From Flavobacterium psychrophilum (lineage in GTDB: Bacteria; Bacteroidota; Bacteroidia; Flavobacteriales; Flavobacteriaceae), in assembly GCA_001708385.1 (NCBI GenBank), contig CP012388.1, positions 3,410,001-3,474,000 of the forward strand: DNA of 64,000 nucleotides, written 5' to 3'. Both the position numbers and the translations under genes were made by a program. Shown here one piece after another: positions 8,895 through 18,111 of the stretch (positions within the stretch are counted from its first letter, which is position 1; every line of letters begins with the position of its first letter). Below the pieces are notes generated by a model. That model searched no databases and was not told the origin of the DNA. It saw only the letters and a program-made list of their open reading frames with translations.

Positions 8895-9248
8895 TTATTT
8901 TCCAGTAATTTTTTTGCGGTGTTCAATGCCCCAATCCGTAAGGTTATTAATTATGGTTTTTAGTGTTAGACCGTGCGCTGTAAGTTCATATTTTACAGTT
9001 ATTGGCTGGGTATCTAAAACCGTTCGTTTTACCAATTGATTTACTTCCAGCTCTTTTAACTCCTTACTTAGCATTTTGTTAGAAATACCAACTACATCAT
9101 TCAGGATGTCAGAAAATCTCCTTTGGTTGTAATAGCAAATAGAAGAAATAATAGCAATTTTCCATTTTCCGCTCAGCACATCCATTGAGTCCTGAACAGC
9201 CATCATTTCTTTTTTATGTTCTTTTTTGAAATCTTTAATGCACTCCAT
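8895..9248 (-). CDS. HxlR family transcriptional regulator
   Basis: The 117-residue winged-helix protein carries the HxlR landmarks: VLSGKWKIAIISSI, then RRFSDILNDVVGISNKMLSKELKELE, then VKYELTAHG. The family's first Cys, often a redox or electrophile sensor, is present at position 3 (MEC). HxlR regulators usually repress a divergently encoded oxidoreductase and bind as dimers to its promoter. That is the arrangement here, with an SDR gene facing away across 103 bases holding repeated GTTAC units. Confidence 0.92.
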   Translation of the reverse strand: MECIKDFKKEHKKEMMAVQDSMDVLSGKWKIAIISSICYYNQRRFSDILNDVVGISNKMLSKELKELEVNQLVKRTVLDTQPITVKYELTAHGLTLKTIINNLTDWGIEHRKKITGK

Positions 9249-9250
9249 AT

Positions 9251-9326
9251 GTTACTTTGTTACCTCGAGGTTACTGTTACTTTTCGTTACAAAGTTACAA
9301 AAGTATATTTAAGTGTTATAGCTTTG
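9251..9326. promoter_or_regulatory. Divergent promoter region with GTTAC repeats
   Basis: Six GTTAC units start at 9251, 9259, 9270, 9276, 9286 and 9294, all in the same direction. A -7 box TAGCTTTG follows at 9319-9326, 25 bases before the SDR start. The last repeats fall where the -33 contact should be, so a regulator bound there would block the SDR promoter. The HxlR protein next door is the obvious candidate. Confidence 0.6.
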
Positions 9327-9351
9327 TGTCATAATAATTAAAAATTTCAAA

Positions 9352-10095
9352 ATGAATTTCACAAATAAAAATGTTGTTATAACCGGCGGAAGCACAGGTA
9401 TCGGACTGGCGACTGCAAAAGCATTTATCAACGCAGGAGCAAACGTTTGGATTACCGGTAGAAATGCCGAAAATCTGCAAAAAGCAAGCGAAGGGATAAA
9501 CAATCCAAAATTGAAAACCATCGTTTCTGATACTTCAAATCTGGCAGATATTACGATTTTAGAAAAAGCAATCGCAGACAGCGGAAGCAAACTGGATGTT
9601 CTTTTTCTTAATGCAGGGATAGCAGTATTTGCAGCGATAGATCAGGTTACAGAAGCAGATTTTGATGCACAGTTTAATGTGAATGTAAAAGGGCATTTCT
9701 TTACATTACAAAAATTGCTTCCGCATCTGGCAGACGGAGCTTCAATATTATTTACTTCCTCAACGGTTGCTACGGCAACAAATTCAGGAACAAGTGTTTA
9801 TTCAGCAACTAAAGGAGCATTAAATAAAATCGCTCAGATTGCAGCAAACGAACTTGCAGAAAGAAAGATTCGTGTGAATATTGTTAGTCCGGGGCCTGTA
9901 CAAACTCCTGGATTAGAAAATGCCATACCTGAAGAAGCAAAAGGACATTTGGCTGCCGCAACAGCTTTGCAGCGACTTGGCCATCCTGATGAGATTGCTA
10001 AAACGGTTTTATTCCTCGCTTCCGAATCAGCGAGTTTCATCACCGGAACTGAGATAGTAGCTGATGGAGGTTACCTTAACTATGCTTTAAGATAA
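9352..10095 (+). CDS. SDR family oxidoreductase
   Basis: This typical 247-residue classical SDR has TGGSTGIG at residues 11-18 for the cofactor, NAG at about 87-89, catalytic Ser in FTSSTVA, the YSATKGA motif with Tyr and Lys, and the closing PGPVQTPG. Arg in TGRNAE after strand 2 suggests NADP. The C-terminal FLASESASFITGTEIVADGG is standard for the group annotated as 'glucose 1-dehydrogenase-like', but the substrate is unknown. It is divergent from the HxlR regulator and probably under its control, and it is followed by a strong terminator. Confidence 0.92.
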   Translation: MNFTNKNVVITGGSTGIGLATAKAFINAGANVWITGRNAENLQKASEGINNPKLKTIVSDTSNLADITILEKAIADSGSKLDVLFLNAGIAVFAAIDQVTEADFDAQFNVNVKGHFFTLQKLLPHLADGASILFTSSTVATATNSGTSVYSATKGALNKIAQIAANELAERKIRVNIVSPGPVQTPGLENAIPEEAKGHLAAATALQRLGHPDEIAKTVLFLASESASFITGTEIVADGGYLNYALR

Positions 10096-10100
10096 ATTTT

Positions 10101-10139
10101 AAAAAGCCTTTAGAATTGTTAATCCTAAAGGCTTTTTTT
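10101..10139 (+). terminator. Rho-independent terminator
   Basis: The stem AAAAAGCCTTTAG / CTAAAGGCTTTTT is perfect and ends in a T run, six bases past the SDR stop. Confidence 0.9.
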
Positions 10140-10276
10140 ATTCGGAATAATTGTCCTCAGTCCTATTAAATGCTTAAACAAGTTAATAATACTAACGCTT
10201 CAATATAAAATGATTTGTATTGAATGCCTTTGATATTTGTTTTCTTTATGATGAAGTGGACTTTATAGTAAAGGCA

Positions 10277-10313
10277 TAAAAAAACCTATTTCCTCATGAA
10301 ATAGGTTTTTTTA
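10277..10313. terminator. Strong A/T-flanked hairpin
   Basis: ACCTATTTC / GAAATAGGT with loop CTCAT is extended on both sides by runs of A and T to about 16 pairs. On the minus strand it directly follows the tRNA-like 3' fragment at 10317-10341, as expected for a tRNA gene's own terminator. Confidence 0.75.
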
Positions 10314-10316
10314 TTT

Positions 10317-10341
10317 GTGACCACAATGGGATTCGAACTTA
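10317..10341 (-). other. tRNA 3'-end-like fragment, possible att remnant
   Basis: Read on the minus strand this is TTCGAATCCCATTGTGGTCAC: a T-loop (TTCGAAT), the 3' half of a T stem (CCCAT) and an acceptor-like end. The 5' half of the T stem should read ATGGG but reads ATAAG, so identity stops at the T-loop and no full tRNA can be folded. Many integrative elements leave such a 3' copy at one end. The rest of 10142-10600 holds no gene I can support. Confidence 0.45.
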
Positions 10342-10603
10342 TTTCTGAAAGCGCAGTAAAACCTGGCTATTCCAACTTCAATTTTAAAAGTGCCACGAAA
10401 GGCGAACAATTGGCAATTAACTTATTTCCAAACCACTAAAACTCATCAGTAACGTTTAGAAATAACAGTCTTAACAATTTGCCTGCGTAATACTCAATAC
10501 TATAATCACTTGACAAATATAGCGATTCTAATTCGACTACATGCTTTTTTGTCAATTTTAAACTCTAACAAAATTAGAAGATAGATGAAGGGAAAATAAA
10601 GGA

Positions 10604-10636
10604 ACAGAGAGCTTCAACTATTTAGAATCTCTCTGT
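10604..10636 (-). terminator. Terminator of the giant-protein cluster
   Basis: The inverted repeat ACAGAGAG / CTCTCTGT with a 17-base loop lies 21 bases past the lipoprotein stop. On the minus strand it is followed by a T-rich tract. Confidence 0.6.
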
Positions 10637-10656
10637 CCATGCTTATATTCAAACAT

Positions 10657-11118
10657 TTATCGATAAGCTCTGAAAGACCCATTAGTAATATTAAATGAGT
10701 TGCCATCGCTATCGTTTCCAGTAAAATTGAAAGTACCTTCAATATAATCCTCATTTAAAGCAGTAATGGTGAGGGTGCCATTGGTGCCATCGATAGTTAC
10801 ATCTCCTTGCGAATAGCTCGCTTCATACGCTTCCAAATTAGACGGTGCATCCGTGATGGTGTGCGCACCAATTGAATATTCCACTGGCATTACCAGTGTT
10901 ATATCACGATATGTACTATCAAGTCCCTGATCTGCAGAAACCCTAAACTTAAGAGAGGTTGACGATGCAGGCTCCATGGTGTAGGTGGTGCCGTTAGCCT
11001 TAAACGTAATAAAAATTTCGTCGCTACCATTACCTCCATTGTTCGCATTCGAATTATCGTCGTCGCTACAGGCGAACACTACAGCTGCAGCGATAAAGAT
11101 CAATAGTAATTTTTTCAT
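10657..11118 (-). CDS. Small lipoprotein, DUF6252-like
   Basis: I start at the ATG at 11118 (153 residues) because it gives MKKLLLIFIAAAVVFACSDDD, a clean lipoprotein signal with Cys in the lipobox; the upstream ATG at 11202 lies inside the next gene. After an Asn/Gly linker comes a single beta-rich domain: FITFKANGTTY near the start, then YIEGTFNFTGNDSDG and the ending ITNGSF. This pattern resembles the DUF6252 lipoproteins of Bacteroidota. It follows the 2308-residue gene by 55 bases on the same strand and may be the last gene of that cluster. Its role is unknown. Confidence 0.75.
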   Translation of the reverse strand: MKKLLLIFIAAAVVFACSDDDNSNANNGGNGSDEIFITFKANGTTYTMEPASSTSLKFRVSADQGLDSTYRDITLVMPVEYSIGAHTITDAPSNLEAYEASYSQGDVTIDGTNGTLTITALNEDYIEGTFNFTGNDSDGNSFNITNGSFRAYR

Positions 11119-11173
11119 AATATGGATTTTAATTGATTTTCTATATATCAAAAACATTGCCGAAATCGTTGTC

Positions 11174-14100
11174 TTAGATCTCGATCCAAGAATTCGGATC
11201 AAATATGGTTAAAATGTTCTCTTCTAAACTTTGCATAGCAGCGGTATTTTCGCTAACTACTTTAAAGTGATGATACATTGGGTTGCCATTGCCATCAACC
11301 AGCTGCAAACTATCATCCTGCAAATCGGTGTCTTCCAGCGGCAGGACAATATTTTCATCATTAGTTTGGAATAAGTAAATCTCATCCCAATTGCCCTGAC
11401 CGTTCATCTTGTAAACATGATATTTTGCATTATACGTGGTTTTTGTCCAAAGCAGGCTGACAGAGGAGATAATTCCATTTATTGGAGCTAAAGACTGGAA
11501 TTGAAGTTGCGGCGCAGTAGGTGGCTCAATTTCTACTATTAAACTTGCCACTACTTTGGAAGGCTGCGAAGGCGCATATTCAGTTGTAGTTTCTCCAGTG
11601 CTGTTAGCATATCGGACTTCCCTAGCCACCGTTATTCGGTAAAATAGTCCATCTCCATATGGTACTTCCGTCAGATCTGGAAAGTCGTCAAATACAGTCC
11701 ACACACGATCATATAGGATTCCACTTTCCTCAAGGTCAATAATCTTAACCATCTGCATACTTAGAACCGATTGTGCCTGAAGCCAAGAAGTGCTTCTGTA
11801 GATAGCAACCCTTCTTATGTTTTGGGCCGGTGAGAATGCATTTATTTCCAACTGAATTTTAGGTGTTGTATCTAAGTTATTACCTAGAATTGGTGTAACT
11901 CGGGTAATTTCGGGTGTTTCCGGTGCGTTGGTATTAACGAGCTTTATCGGCCCAAGGAACGGGCTGAAATCACTCATTTTCATCTGAGTGCTTAACTCTT
12001 TGACACCGTAGAAGTATAAGTTATTTGAGGTGCCGTCCAATTTAAAGTCAGTGAACAAGGTTTGATGTGGAGATGTTCCTGAAACTTTCATCATCGGAGC
12101 CATTGAGAAGCCATCACTCCCCGGAGATAGTATACTTCCGTTACGATCCTTGATAACCTGCGGTAAATCGAGTGGCTGGTATGTTCCTCCGTTAATATAT
12201 TGATAAATAACAGGCATTTCTGTCAGTGCGACAAAAGCATTATAAATCGCCCCTTTGACAAAATTTATAATTTTTGGGCTACCTACTTTCAATGTTCCCG
12301 GTTGTTCAGTAATCAGGGGCTGGCCAAGATCTTCCAGGATTTTATTGGCCCAGTCGAAGAACGCCTGCTTATCTGGATTTGGGAATTTGTAACCGTCAGG
12401 CGACACATCTGCCGGCGGATATAATTTAAAGTCACCCTCTGAAGCTAATTGTGAAAAGTTTAAAAAATTATCCCATCTATTGGTGAGGTATTCTTCATTA
12501 TTTCCACCCAGGCCTGCTAGCTGTTCCCTGATCTCTTTAATGGTTTGACGTTCATACAGCGCATCCAATAACGCTTGGTCGTTCGAGCGGTAAAACAATA
12601 CACCATGAGGCTTATGCTGGTACTTTGTCGTTAATGTGTATGTTGACCTGCCGAAGAAATCGGGACGTGTTGCATACAATGCACCCTCTGGCTTTTCAGG
12701 TGTTAATGCTTCCACAAGCTCTTGTGCATACATCATACATGGCGTGCTGATTTTAGAAAGGCATGCTCCTGTACTAGGATCACAACCACCATTTAAATCA
12801 CGGCTCCTAAATCCAAATATGCTGTAACGCAACCCTTCTCCCGCACTGGGAAGAATACTTGGTTCATCAATATGGTAGGTACTATTTTTATATAAATATA
12901 TCTTATATCCCGGATAGAAATTCACAAGGATATTACTGCCGGTCTGTATATAATCGTAGCCACTTTGCGCTGGGTCATATTCAGGATCCTGTACATAAAG
13001 GATCACATTACTTGATGTGCCTATATTTTCAATTTTAATGACCGGAAGAATTTTTCGGGTTTGGTTATGAACCGTCCCGGTACCGGCACTTTGCGTATAA
13101 ATCCGAACAATTCCCTGATACCACTCAACAGAGTTTGCCGCGCCGCTGTTGTATTGCGCGTGTTGGGGCAGCGTCAGATTATTAAAGCTTATTTTATAAG
13201 TTCCTTGCTGGATACCTGCCGGATCCGCTGTAACCTGTGCCGCTCCCCAGAAACCTCTGGTTTTCTCAACCATCCTTTGCACCTGCCCATCATCAACACG
13301 CTCAATGATCTCCCGCTTAATCGTCCAGGCTGGATTACCTACCTTAACTTTGAAGGCTAAGGGATTGGGCGTTCCCCAACTTCCGGAATTCTGCATGTTT
13401 TCAATTGCCATAAATATTCCATCCGGGGCAAGCACCGGTGCCAGTAATTCGGCTGCCGGATCGCCTGACGGAAGTTCGTCTGAAACGATAGAATCACTGA
13501 CCTGTTTTTTATAGACTTTAAAAGTAGGTCCGCTAGCCCCCTGTGCGACAGAATAAATGATATACTGCTGATCTGCACAAATGAATATACCACCAATGTA
13601 ATTTGCCTCTGTACCGGCTGTAATTGTCGGGATCAGTGTTTCTCCTGTACTTACCACTGTATAGCTTCCTGTGGTAATAACGGACAAGGTAACATCAGCA
13701 CTGTCGTTGGTAACACTGAGTGCCTTGCCCTGAATACTGTTCGGAATATGGTTCCTAAAGAAAATATCGACCTCATCAGCAAAAATTTCCTGGTTGTCGG
13801 GAAATAAAACAAGTGGGTCATTCGCATAAGCAGGATTAATAAGATCGGCATTGGAATAAGGGGAATCCAGCGGGATATTATAATTCTTTAGTTCCTGGAA
13901 AGAATGGTAATCATAGGTTAGCCTGATCAACGTCTTGTCACCGGTAATGCCGTTCAACCTGTTTTGCTCGTATTGAGAGGTCAGCAAGAGCGGGCTTTCC
14001 TGCCTGATCAGCAGTGCGTTTGTATTTGATGGTGGAAGTAACGGATTCTTTTGACGAATCGCAGTTACGATGCTCATCTCCGTATCACTGACCTTTGCGC

Positions 14101-17100
14101 GCGAAAACCAGTTTATTCCATAAGGCTTGTACGTATGCTGCCCTGAAGTAGTTTGCCTGTGGACGAAGTAAGCATCCTGTGGCTCCGGTATAAGTATATA
14201 ACGCGTCTCAAAAAATTCAGGGCCTGAAGGGACTAGATTGTAGTACCTGTTGTCATTTGACAATTCAGGTTTTCGCCATCCGCCATTATCAAGTTTATAC
14301 TTTAATCCTCCATATACAGGGATTGTCCTGATACTCGAATTGAGTTCTTCATTGCTGATGAAGAACGGTATATCATAAGATTCCTCCTGCAATTCTTTCG
14401 TGTAAATGCTAAGATAGCGGGACATTCCGTCATAAGAATATCCATCCGCATCCGATAACGCAGCGGCTTCACCATTTTCACCATCTATAAAAACACCTGG
14501 GGTGATGTGGTCCAAATCCACTGGCTGTGGAAGCCTGAAATCGGCGTTGGATGTAGGAAGGCTCATATATAAATGCTGTACCTCCCTGGTCCCTTCTCCG
14601 TCGTGCAAATCCGCTCTGGTAAAGTATTCGGCAACATAAAGCCACCTGATGGCCCCATCACCTTCTAAATCAAGAGTGCCAAGTCCCAGCATACGTGCTA
14701 TGTGGTAATCATTCCCCGAAAAATTCAACATATCCAGGTTCGATATCTGCAGATAGTCAGAGGGATCAGAAGGATTGTTCTCCAAAGGAATTTCCTCCTC
14801 GGCAAAAGGATTGTTTATATCATCGCTAAGGCTGATGTATTTATCAACTACTGCGGCAATATTGCGATCACCTGGCTCTGGGACGGCATCCCATTTCTCC
14901 TGATAATTGCGAACCTTAACATATGCCTCCGCATCAAAGCGGTGCCACACACCGTTGACATCCCCGTCGGACGGCTCAAGCCTCTTGTAGGCAATCTGCT
15001 GGTCCTTGGTTAAAGCATATTCACCAAGGTCTTCCCAACCGGTGGTATCATTTACTTTTCTGATGGTTTCGGTATAGAACTCAAAATCAAGCGCTGCGAC
15101 CTGGGCGTTGGAAATTCTCCAACGCGTTGCGCGGCCATTTTCCATCAGAAATGCTACCGGATTATTGAGTTGCGTACCTGAAACAGTTTTTCTGTTGGTT
15201 ACATATTTGTTTGTCAACAATATATTTGCGTCAACCGAAAGCGTTTCGCTTCGTAGTTGCGAGCTGCCTGAGACCCCAGTAAGCTGATATTCAACATTGA
15301 AAAATAAATCCTTTATATTTTCTACCTCAATTAGTTCAGCACCGTAGCTGGCCATGAACTGACTGGGATCGGAAAATGGGTCTATGGATTGTTTTACCTG
15401 GTCGTATTTTGACGCGTTTCCAAAACGCACGTAAAATTCCTTGTCGCTAAACCTATAAATCCAGAGCCTGTTCGCATTATCAACAACTTCCGGCGTCTCG
15501 GCAAAGAAATCCAGCCTGAAAACATTTCTGGTATACGGTGCCTTGTATACGCGAACGTAGTCATGCTCTTTATTAAAGTTCACGTAATTGCTTGCATAGT
15601 CCCCTTTCGGTAAGTGCCTTTCGCCTAAATAACCTTTAAGTGCCCAGCGCAGGTGGCGGCCTTTGGTGCTGTCATACCCATCTGACCCTGCTGCCTGCAA
15701 ATAAAGATAGGGTGATTGAAAAGATGTAATATCAGACAATTTTATAACCAAGCCCGGCCTGGTAAATTCTACATTTGCGGTATTAGGGCTCGTGCCTATA
15801 CCCGTGACTAAAAAAGAAACAGTAGCGTTGGCAGGTGTAGTCGATGATTTTAGTGTCCTGTTATAAATTCCATTACCACTGGTGCTTACCCCTGTTGCCC
15901 AGGATCCTGCAGTAGTATTAATCTGAACACCATAATTACTTGGATTGATGATGTTGCCCTGCGCATCTTTCAGGGTAACAGTAATGAGCGAAGTGGAACT
16001 TCCATCAGCCTGTATTGACACCGGGGTAGCAATGATGGTACTAAGGCTGAGGTTGGGCACGCCGATAAACTGTACTGAAGCGGTATTAGGACTTGTTCCT
16101 ATACCGGTAACCGTAAAGGTAAGGGTTGCCGTTTGTTGGGCGGTTGAGGATTTTAGCGTCCTCGTATATACGCCGTTTCCATTGCTAATAACATTACCCG
16201 TCCACGTACCGGCATTTGTGTTGATAGTAACCGTATAAGTATTACTAGGGTTAATCACATTTCCCTGTGCATCTTTAAGGGTTACGGTGATAACCGATGT
16301 AGCAGTCCCATTTGCTTGTATTGATACGGGATTCGCTATAATGGTACTAAGGCTGAGGTTGGGCACTCCGATAAACTGCACCGATGCAGTATTGGGACTT
16401 GTTCCTATCCCTGTCACTGAAAAAGAAAGGGTTGCTGTTTGCTGGGAGGTTGAAGATTTCAGCGTCCGCGTATATACGCCGTTCCCACTGCTAACGACAT
16501 TCCCCGACCACGTACCGGCATTAGTGTTGATAGTAACCGTATATGTACTGGGGTTAATAACGTTTCCCTGTGCGTCCTTGAGGGTTACGGTGATGACCGA
16601 TGTAGAAGTCCCGTTGGCCTGTATTGATACCGGACTGGCTACAATAGTACTTTTGCTCAGGTCAGGCTGTGGCTGCGGTGCCGAACATAATTTGGTGTCG
16701 GCGGTCTGCGTCATTGAAACCAACGTAAAGGTTGGGTCGGTATATTGCTTGGGTGTATAGGCGATAAGTGCTATAGTAATTGCATTTATCGTAAATTGTG
16801 TATTGGCCAAGGTTAAGGAAGCAGCAACATTTTCAGTACGGCAGGTTGCATAATCCAAAACTGCTGAAGCCGTTGCAAATTTACCGGAGGTTGTTTGGTC
16901 AGAATAGGCGTCAAAAGTATTACCTAAGCTCTTATTAACGAGAAGCGCCCTGTTTAATTCCTGCACCCACACCCTCTTGGTCCAGGAAGAGGCGGTTAGA
17001 CCACTGTTTAATTTGTAGAGTTCCGTACTGATGCTAAGAGCAAGGCCGTCGCTGTTTCTATGCATTGTCTGGTAAGTAGCCGTGAAATTTCTGTCGGTGA

Positions 17101-18100
17101 TTTTCGCAGAAATGACGTTTTTGTTATCAGCGCTAACCTCACTTAGAAAGAATCGGGTATATTGATCTGCGGCTGCAGCGGCGGAGATACTTTTACTGGT
17201 TTCTTTAGCTCCGGGATCAATCATCGTTTCAACCGTTGTCCAGGGATTGCTGTCATCCCTGTCGTTCACTATAAAGTCAAGTCCATCGTCTTTAGCCAGC
17301 GCTGATATTTCAGTTCTGGCAGCCGAGGCATTGGGATTGTAATGGTAAAATGAACCCAACACTGCATAATTCCCATTGTATAGCGGACTGGCTGCATAGA
17401 TGTGAACATAGTTGTATCCTGCTAACGAACCGCTGTATGTAAGGCCTACCGATTGGGTTATGGTTAGGGAAGTATTTATCTTAATAATGGCTGCCTTTCC
17501 GTCATAGTAGCCAAACATAAACAATTCCTGGGAGCGGACCTCGTAATCGCGAATGATCAATATCGGGTTTTCCGATTGTATCTGCTTGGTTGCGATAACC
17601 GCCCCATTCGAGGGATTAATAGTATAGAATACATGATTGATTCTTTTAACTCCCCCGTTTTGCGACTGTACCTCCTCAATTTTTAACAGTAACGTTGTGC
17701 TATTTAGTGTAAATAGACGTGCAGTGGTACTAAGCCCCGTCCATACAATAGGAGTATTAGTCTTATCGTAATATTTTTTTTTCCAAATGACATTCCCCTG
17801 GCTATCGAGCCTGACAATCAAAAAATTGCCAAAGTCGGATACCAGGCCGATAAGATCGCCATTTGAAGCTTCCCATAAATCAGTAAAGTGAGCTTTATAC
17901 CAGACCCATCCCCCCGATGAGGTACCGGTAAAATTGTATTTCCTTTGCCATATCATAGTGCCATTGGCATCCAGCTTGATTAAATATGGACTGCCACCTG
18001 TTCCGGAAACGAAGCCCAGGACATATGTATAAGATCCGAGTCGGACCGATTTAAGCAAGTACAGATTGGAGGCGGGATTATATAGATTAACGTAAGCCAT
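11174..18100 (-). CDS. Giant protein with three invasin-like Ig repeats and FN3-like end
   Basis: The 2308-residue protein has no visible signal peptide or membrane segment. Residues 1-470 look like a beta-propeller-type opening (LIKLDANGTMIWQRKY, VRLDSQGNVIWKKKY). Residues about 480-785 are three copies of a 102-residue invasin/Big_1-like Ig unit with the mark SVITVTLKDAQGN. A long middle of about 1100 residues starts with RHLRWALKGYLGERHLPKGD and has no family I know. The last 350 residues look like fibronectin III modules (PPTAPQLQFQSLAP). There is no T9SS C-terminal sorting domain that I can recognise. It is the fifth gene of the large-protein cluster, 11 bases after the 2011-residue gene, so probably co-transcribed. 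Function unknown; a structural or adhesive role is an inference from the repeats. Confidence 0.8.
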   Translation of the reverse strand: MAYVNLYNPASNLYLLKSVRLGSYTYVLGFVSGTGGSPYLIKLDANGTMIWQRKYNFTGTSSGGWVWYKAHFTDLWEASNGDLIGLVSDFGNFLIVRLDSQGNVIWKKKYYDKTNTPIVWTGLSTTARLFTLNSTTLLLKIEEVQSQNGGVKRINHVFYTINPSNGAVIATKQIQSENPILIIRDYEVRSQELFMFGYYDGKAAIIKINTSLTITQSVGLTYSGSLAGYNYVHIYAASPLYNGNYAVLGSFYHYNPNASAARTEISALAKDDGLDFIVNDRDDSNPWTTVETMIDPGAKETSKSISAAAAADQYTRFFLSEVSADNKNVISAKITDRNFTATYQTMHRNSDGLALSISTELYKLNSGLTASSWTKRVWVQELNRALLVNKSLGNTFDAYSDQTTSGKFATASAVLDYATCRTENVAASLTLANTQFTINAITIALIAYTPKQYTDPTFTLVSMTQTADTKLCSAPQPQPDLSKSTIVASPVSIQANGTSTSVITVTLKDAQGNVINPSTYTVTINTNAGTWSGNVVSSGNGVYTRTLKSSTSQQTATLSFSVTGIGTSPNTASVQFIGVPNLSLSTIIANPVSIQANGTATSVITVTLKDAQGNVINPSNTYTVTINTNAGTWTGNVISNGNGVYTRTLKSSTAQQTATLTFTVTGIGTSPNTASVQFIGVPNLSLSTIIATPVSIQADGSSTSLITVTLKDAQGNIINPSNYGVQINTTAGSWATGVSTSGNGIYNRTLKSSTTPANATVSFLVTGIGTSPNTANVEFTRPGLVIKLSDITSFQSPYLYLQAAGSDGYDSTKGRHLRWALKGYLGERHLPKGDYASNYVNFNKEHDYVRVYKAPYTRNVFRLDFFAETPEVVDNANRLWIYRFSDKEFYVRFGNASKYDQVKQSIDPFSDPSQFMASYGAELIEVENIKDLFFNVEYQLTGVSGSSQLRSETLSVDANILLTNKYVTNRKTVSGTQLNNPVAFLMENGRATRWRISNAQVAALDFEFYTETIRKVNDTTGWEDLGEYALTKDQQIAYKRLEPSDGDVNGVWHRFDAEAYVKVRNYQEKWDAVPEPGDRNIAAVVDKYISLSDDINNPFAEEEIPLENNPSDPSDYLQISNLDMLNFSGNDYHIARMLGLGTLDLEGDGAIRWLYVAEYFTRADLHDGEGTREVQHLYMSLPTSNADFRLPQPVDLDHITPGVFIDGENGEAAALSDADGYSYDGMSRYLSIYTKELQEESYDIPFFISNEELNSSIRTIPVYGGLKYKLDNGGWRKPELSNDNRYYNLVPSGPEFFETRYILIPEPQDAYFVHRQTTSGQHTYKPYGINWFSRAKVSDTEMSIVTAIRQKNPLLPPSNTNALLIRQESPLLLTSQYEQNRLNGITGDKTLIRLTYDYHSFQELKNYNIPLDSPYSNADLINPAYANDPLVLFPDNQEIFADEVDIFFRNHIPNSIQGKALSVTNDSADVTLSVITTGSYTVVSTGETLIPTITAGTEANYIGGIFICADQQYIIYSVAQGASGPTFKVYKKQVSDSIVSDELPSGDPAAELLAPVLAPDGIFMAIENMQNSGSWGTPNPLAFKVKVGNPAWTIKREIIERVDDGQVQRMVEKTRGFWGAAQVTADPAGIQQGTYKISFNNLTLPQHAQYNSGAANSVEWYQGIVRIYTQSAGTGTVHNQTRKILPVIKIENIGTSSNVILYVQDPEYDPAQSGYDYIQTGSNILVNFYPGYKIYLYKNSTYHIDEPSILPSAGEGLRYSIFGFRSRDLNGGCDPSTGACLSKISTPCMMYAQELVEALTPEKPEGALYATRPDFFGRSTYTLTTKYQHKPHGVLFYRSNDQALLDALYERQTIKEIREQLAGLGGNNEEYLTNRWDNFLNFSQLASEGDFKLYPPADVSPDGYKFPNPDKQAFFDWANKILEDLGQPLITEQPGTLKVGSPKIINFVKGAIYNAFVALTEMPVIYQYINGGTYQPLDLPQVIKDRNGSILSPGSDGFSMAPMMKVSGTSPHQTLFTDFKLDGTSNNLYFYGVKELSTQMKMSDFSPFLGPIKLVNTNAPETPEITRVTPILGNNLDTTPKIQLEINAFSPAQNIRRVAIYRSTSWLQAQSVLSMQMVKIIDLEESGILYDRVWTVFDDFPDLTEVPYGDGLFYRITVAREVRYANSTGETTTEYAPSQPSKVVASLIVEIEPPTAPQLQFQSLAPINGIISSVSLLWTKTTYNAKYHVYKMNGQGNWDEIYLFQTNDENIVLPLEDTDLQDDSLQLVDGNGNPMYHHFKVVSENTAAMQSLEENILTIFDPNSWIEI
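15750..16660 (-). repeat. Three tandem 306-bp repeats coding Ig-like units
   Basis: The same text recurs at a 306-base step. For instance ATGGTACTAAGGCTGAGG occurs at 16035 and again at 16341, and a more diverged third copy lies about 303 bases further on. Each unit codes about 102 residues of the invasin-like domain in the 2308-residue protein. The two inner copies are the closest to each other at DNA level, which points to recent duplication. Confidence 0.85.
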
Positions 18101-18111
18101 TTGTGTCGTTG

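Noticed and set aside
10317..10400. Complete tRNA gene
   Set aside because: Only the T-loop and 3' side can be matched; the T stem does not pair and no anticodon arm follows.
11119..11202. Longer start of the small lipoprotein
   Set aside because: The extra 28 residues would put the lipoprotein signal inside the protein and overlap the giant gene.
16287..16760. 157-residue plus-strand open frame
   Set aside because: It lies opposite the Ig repeats of the 2308-residue protein, and its own repeats are mirror images of them; a shadow frame.
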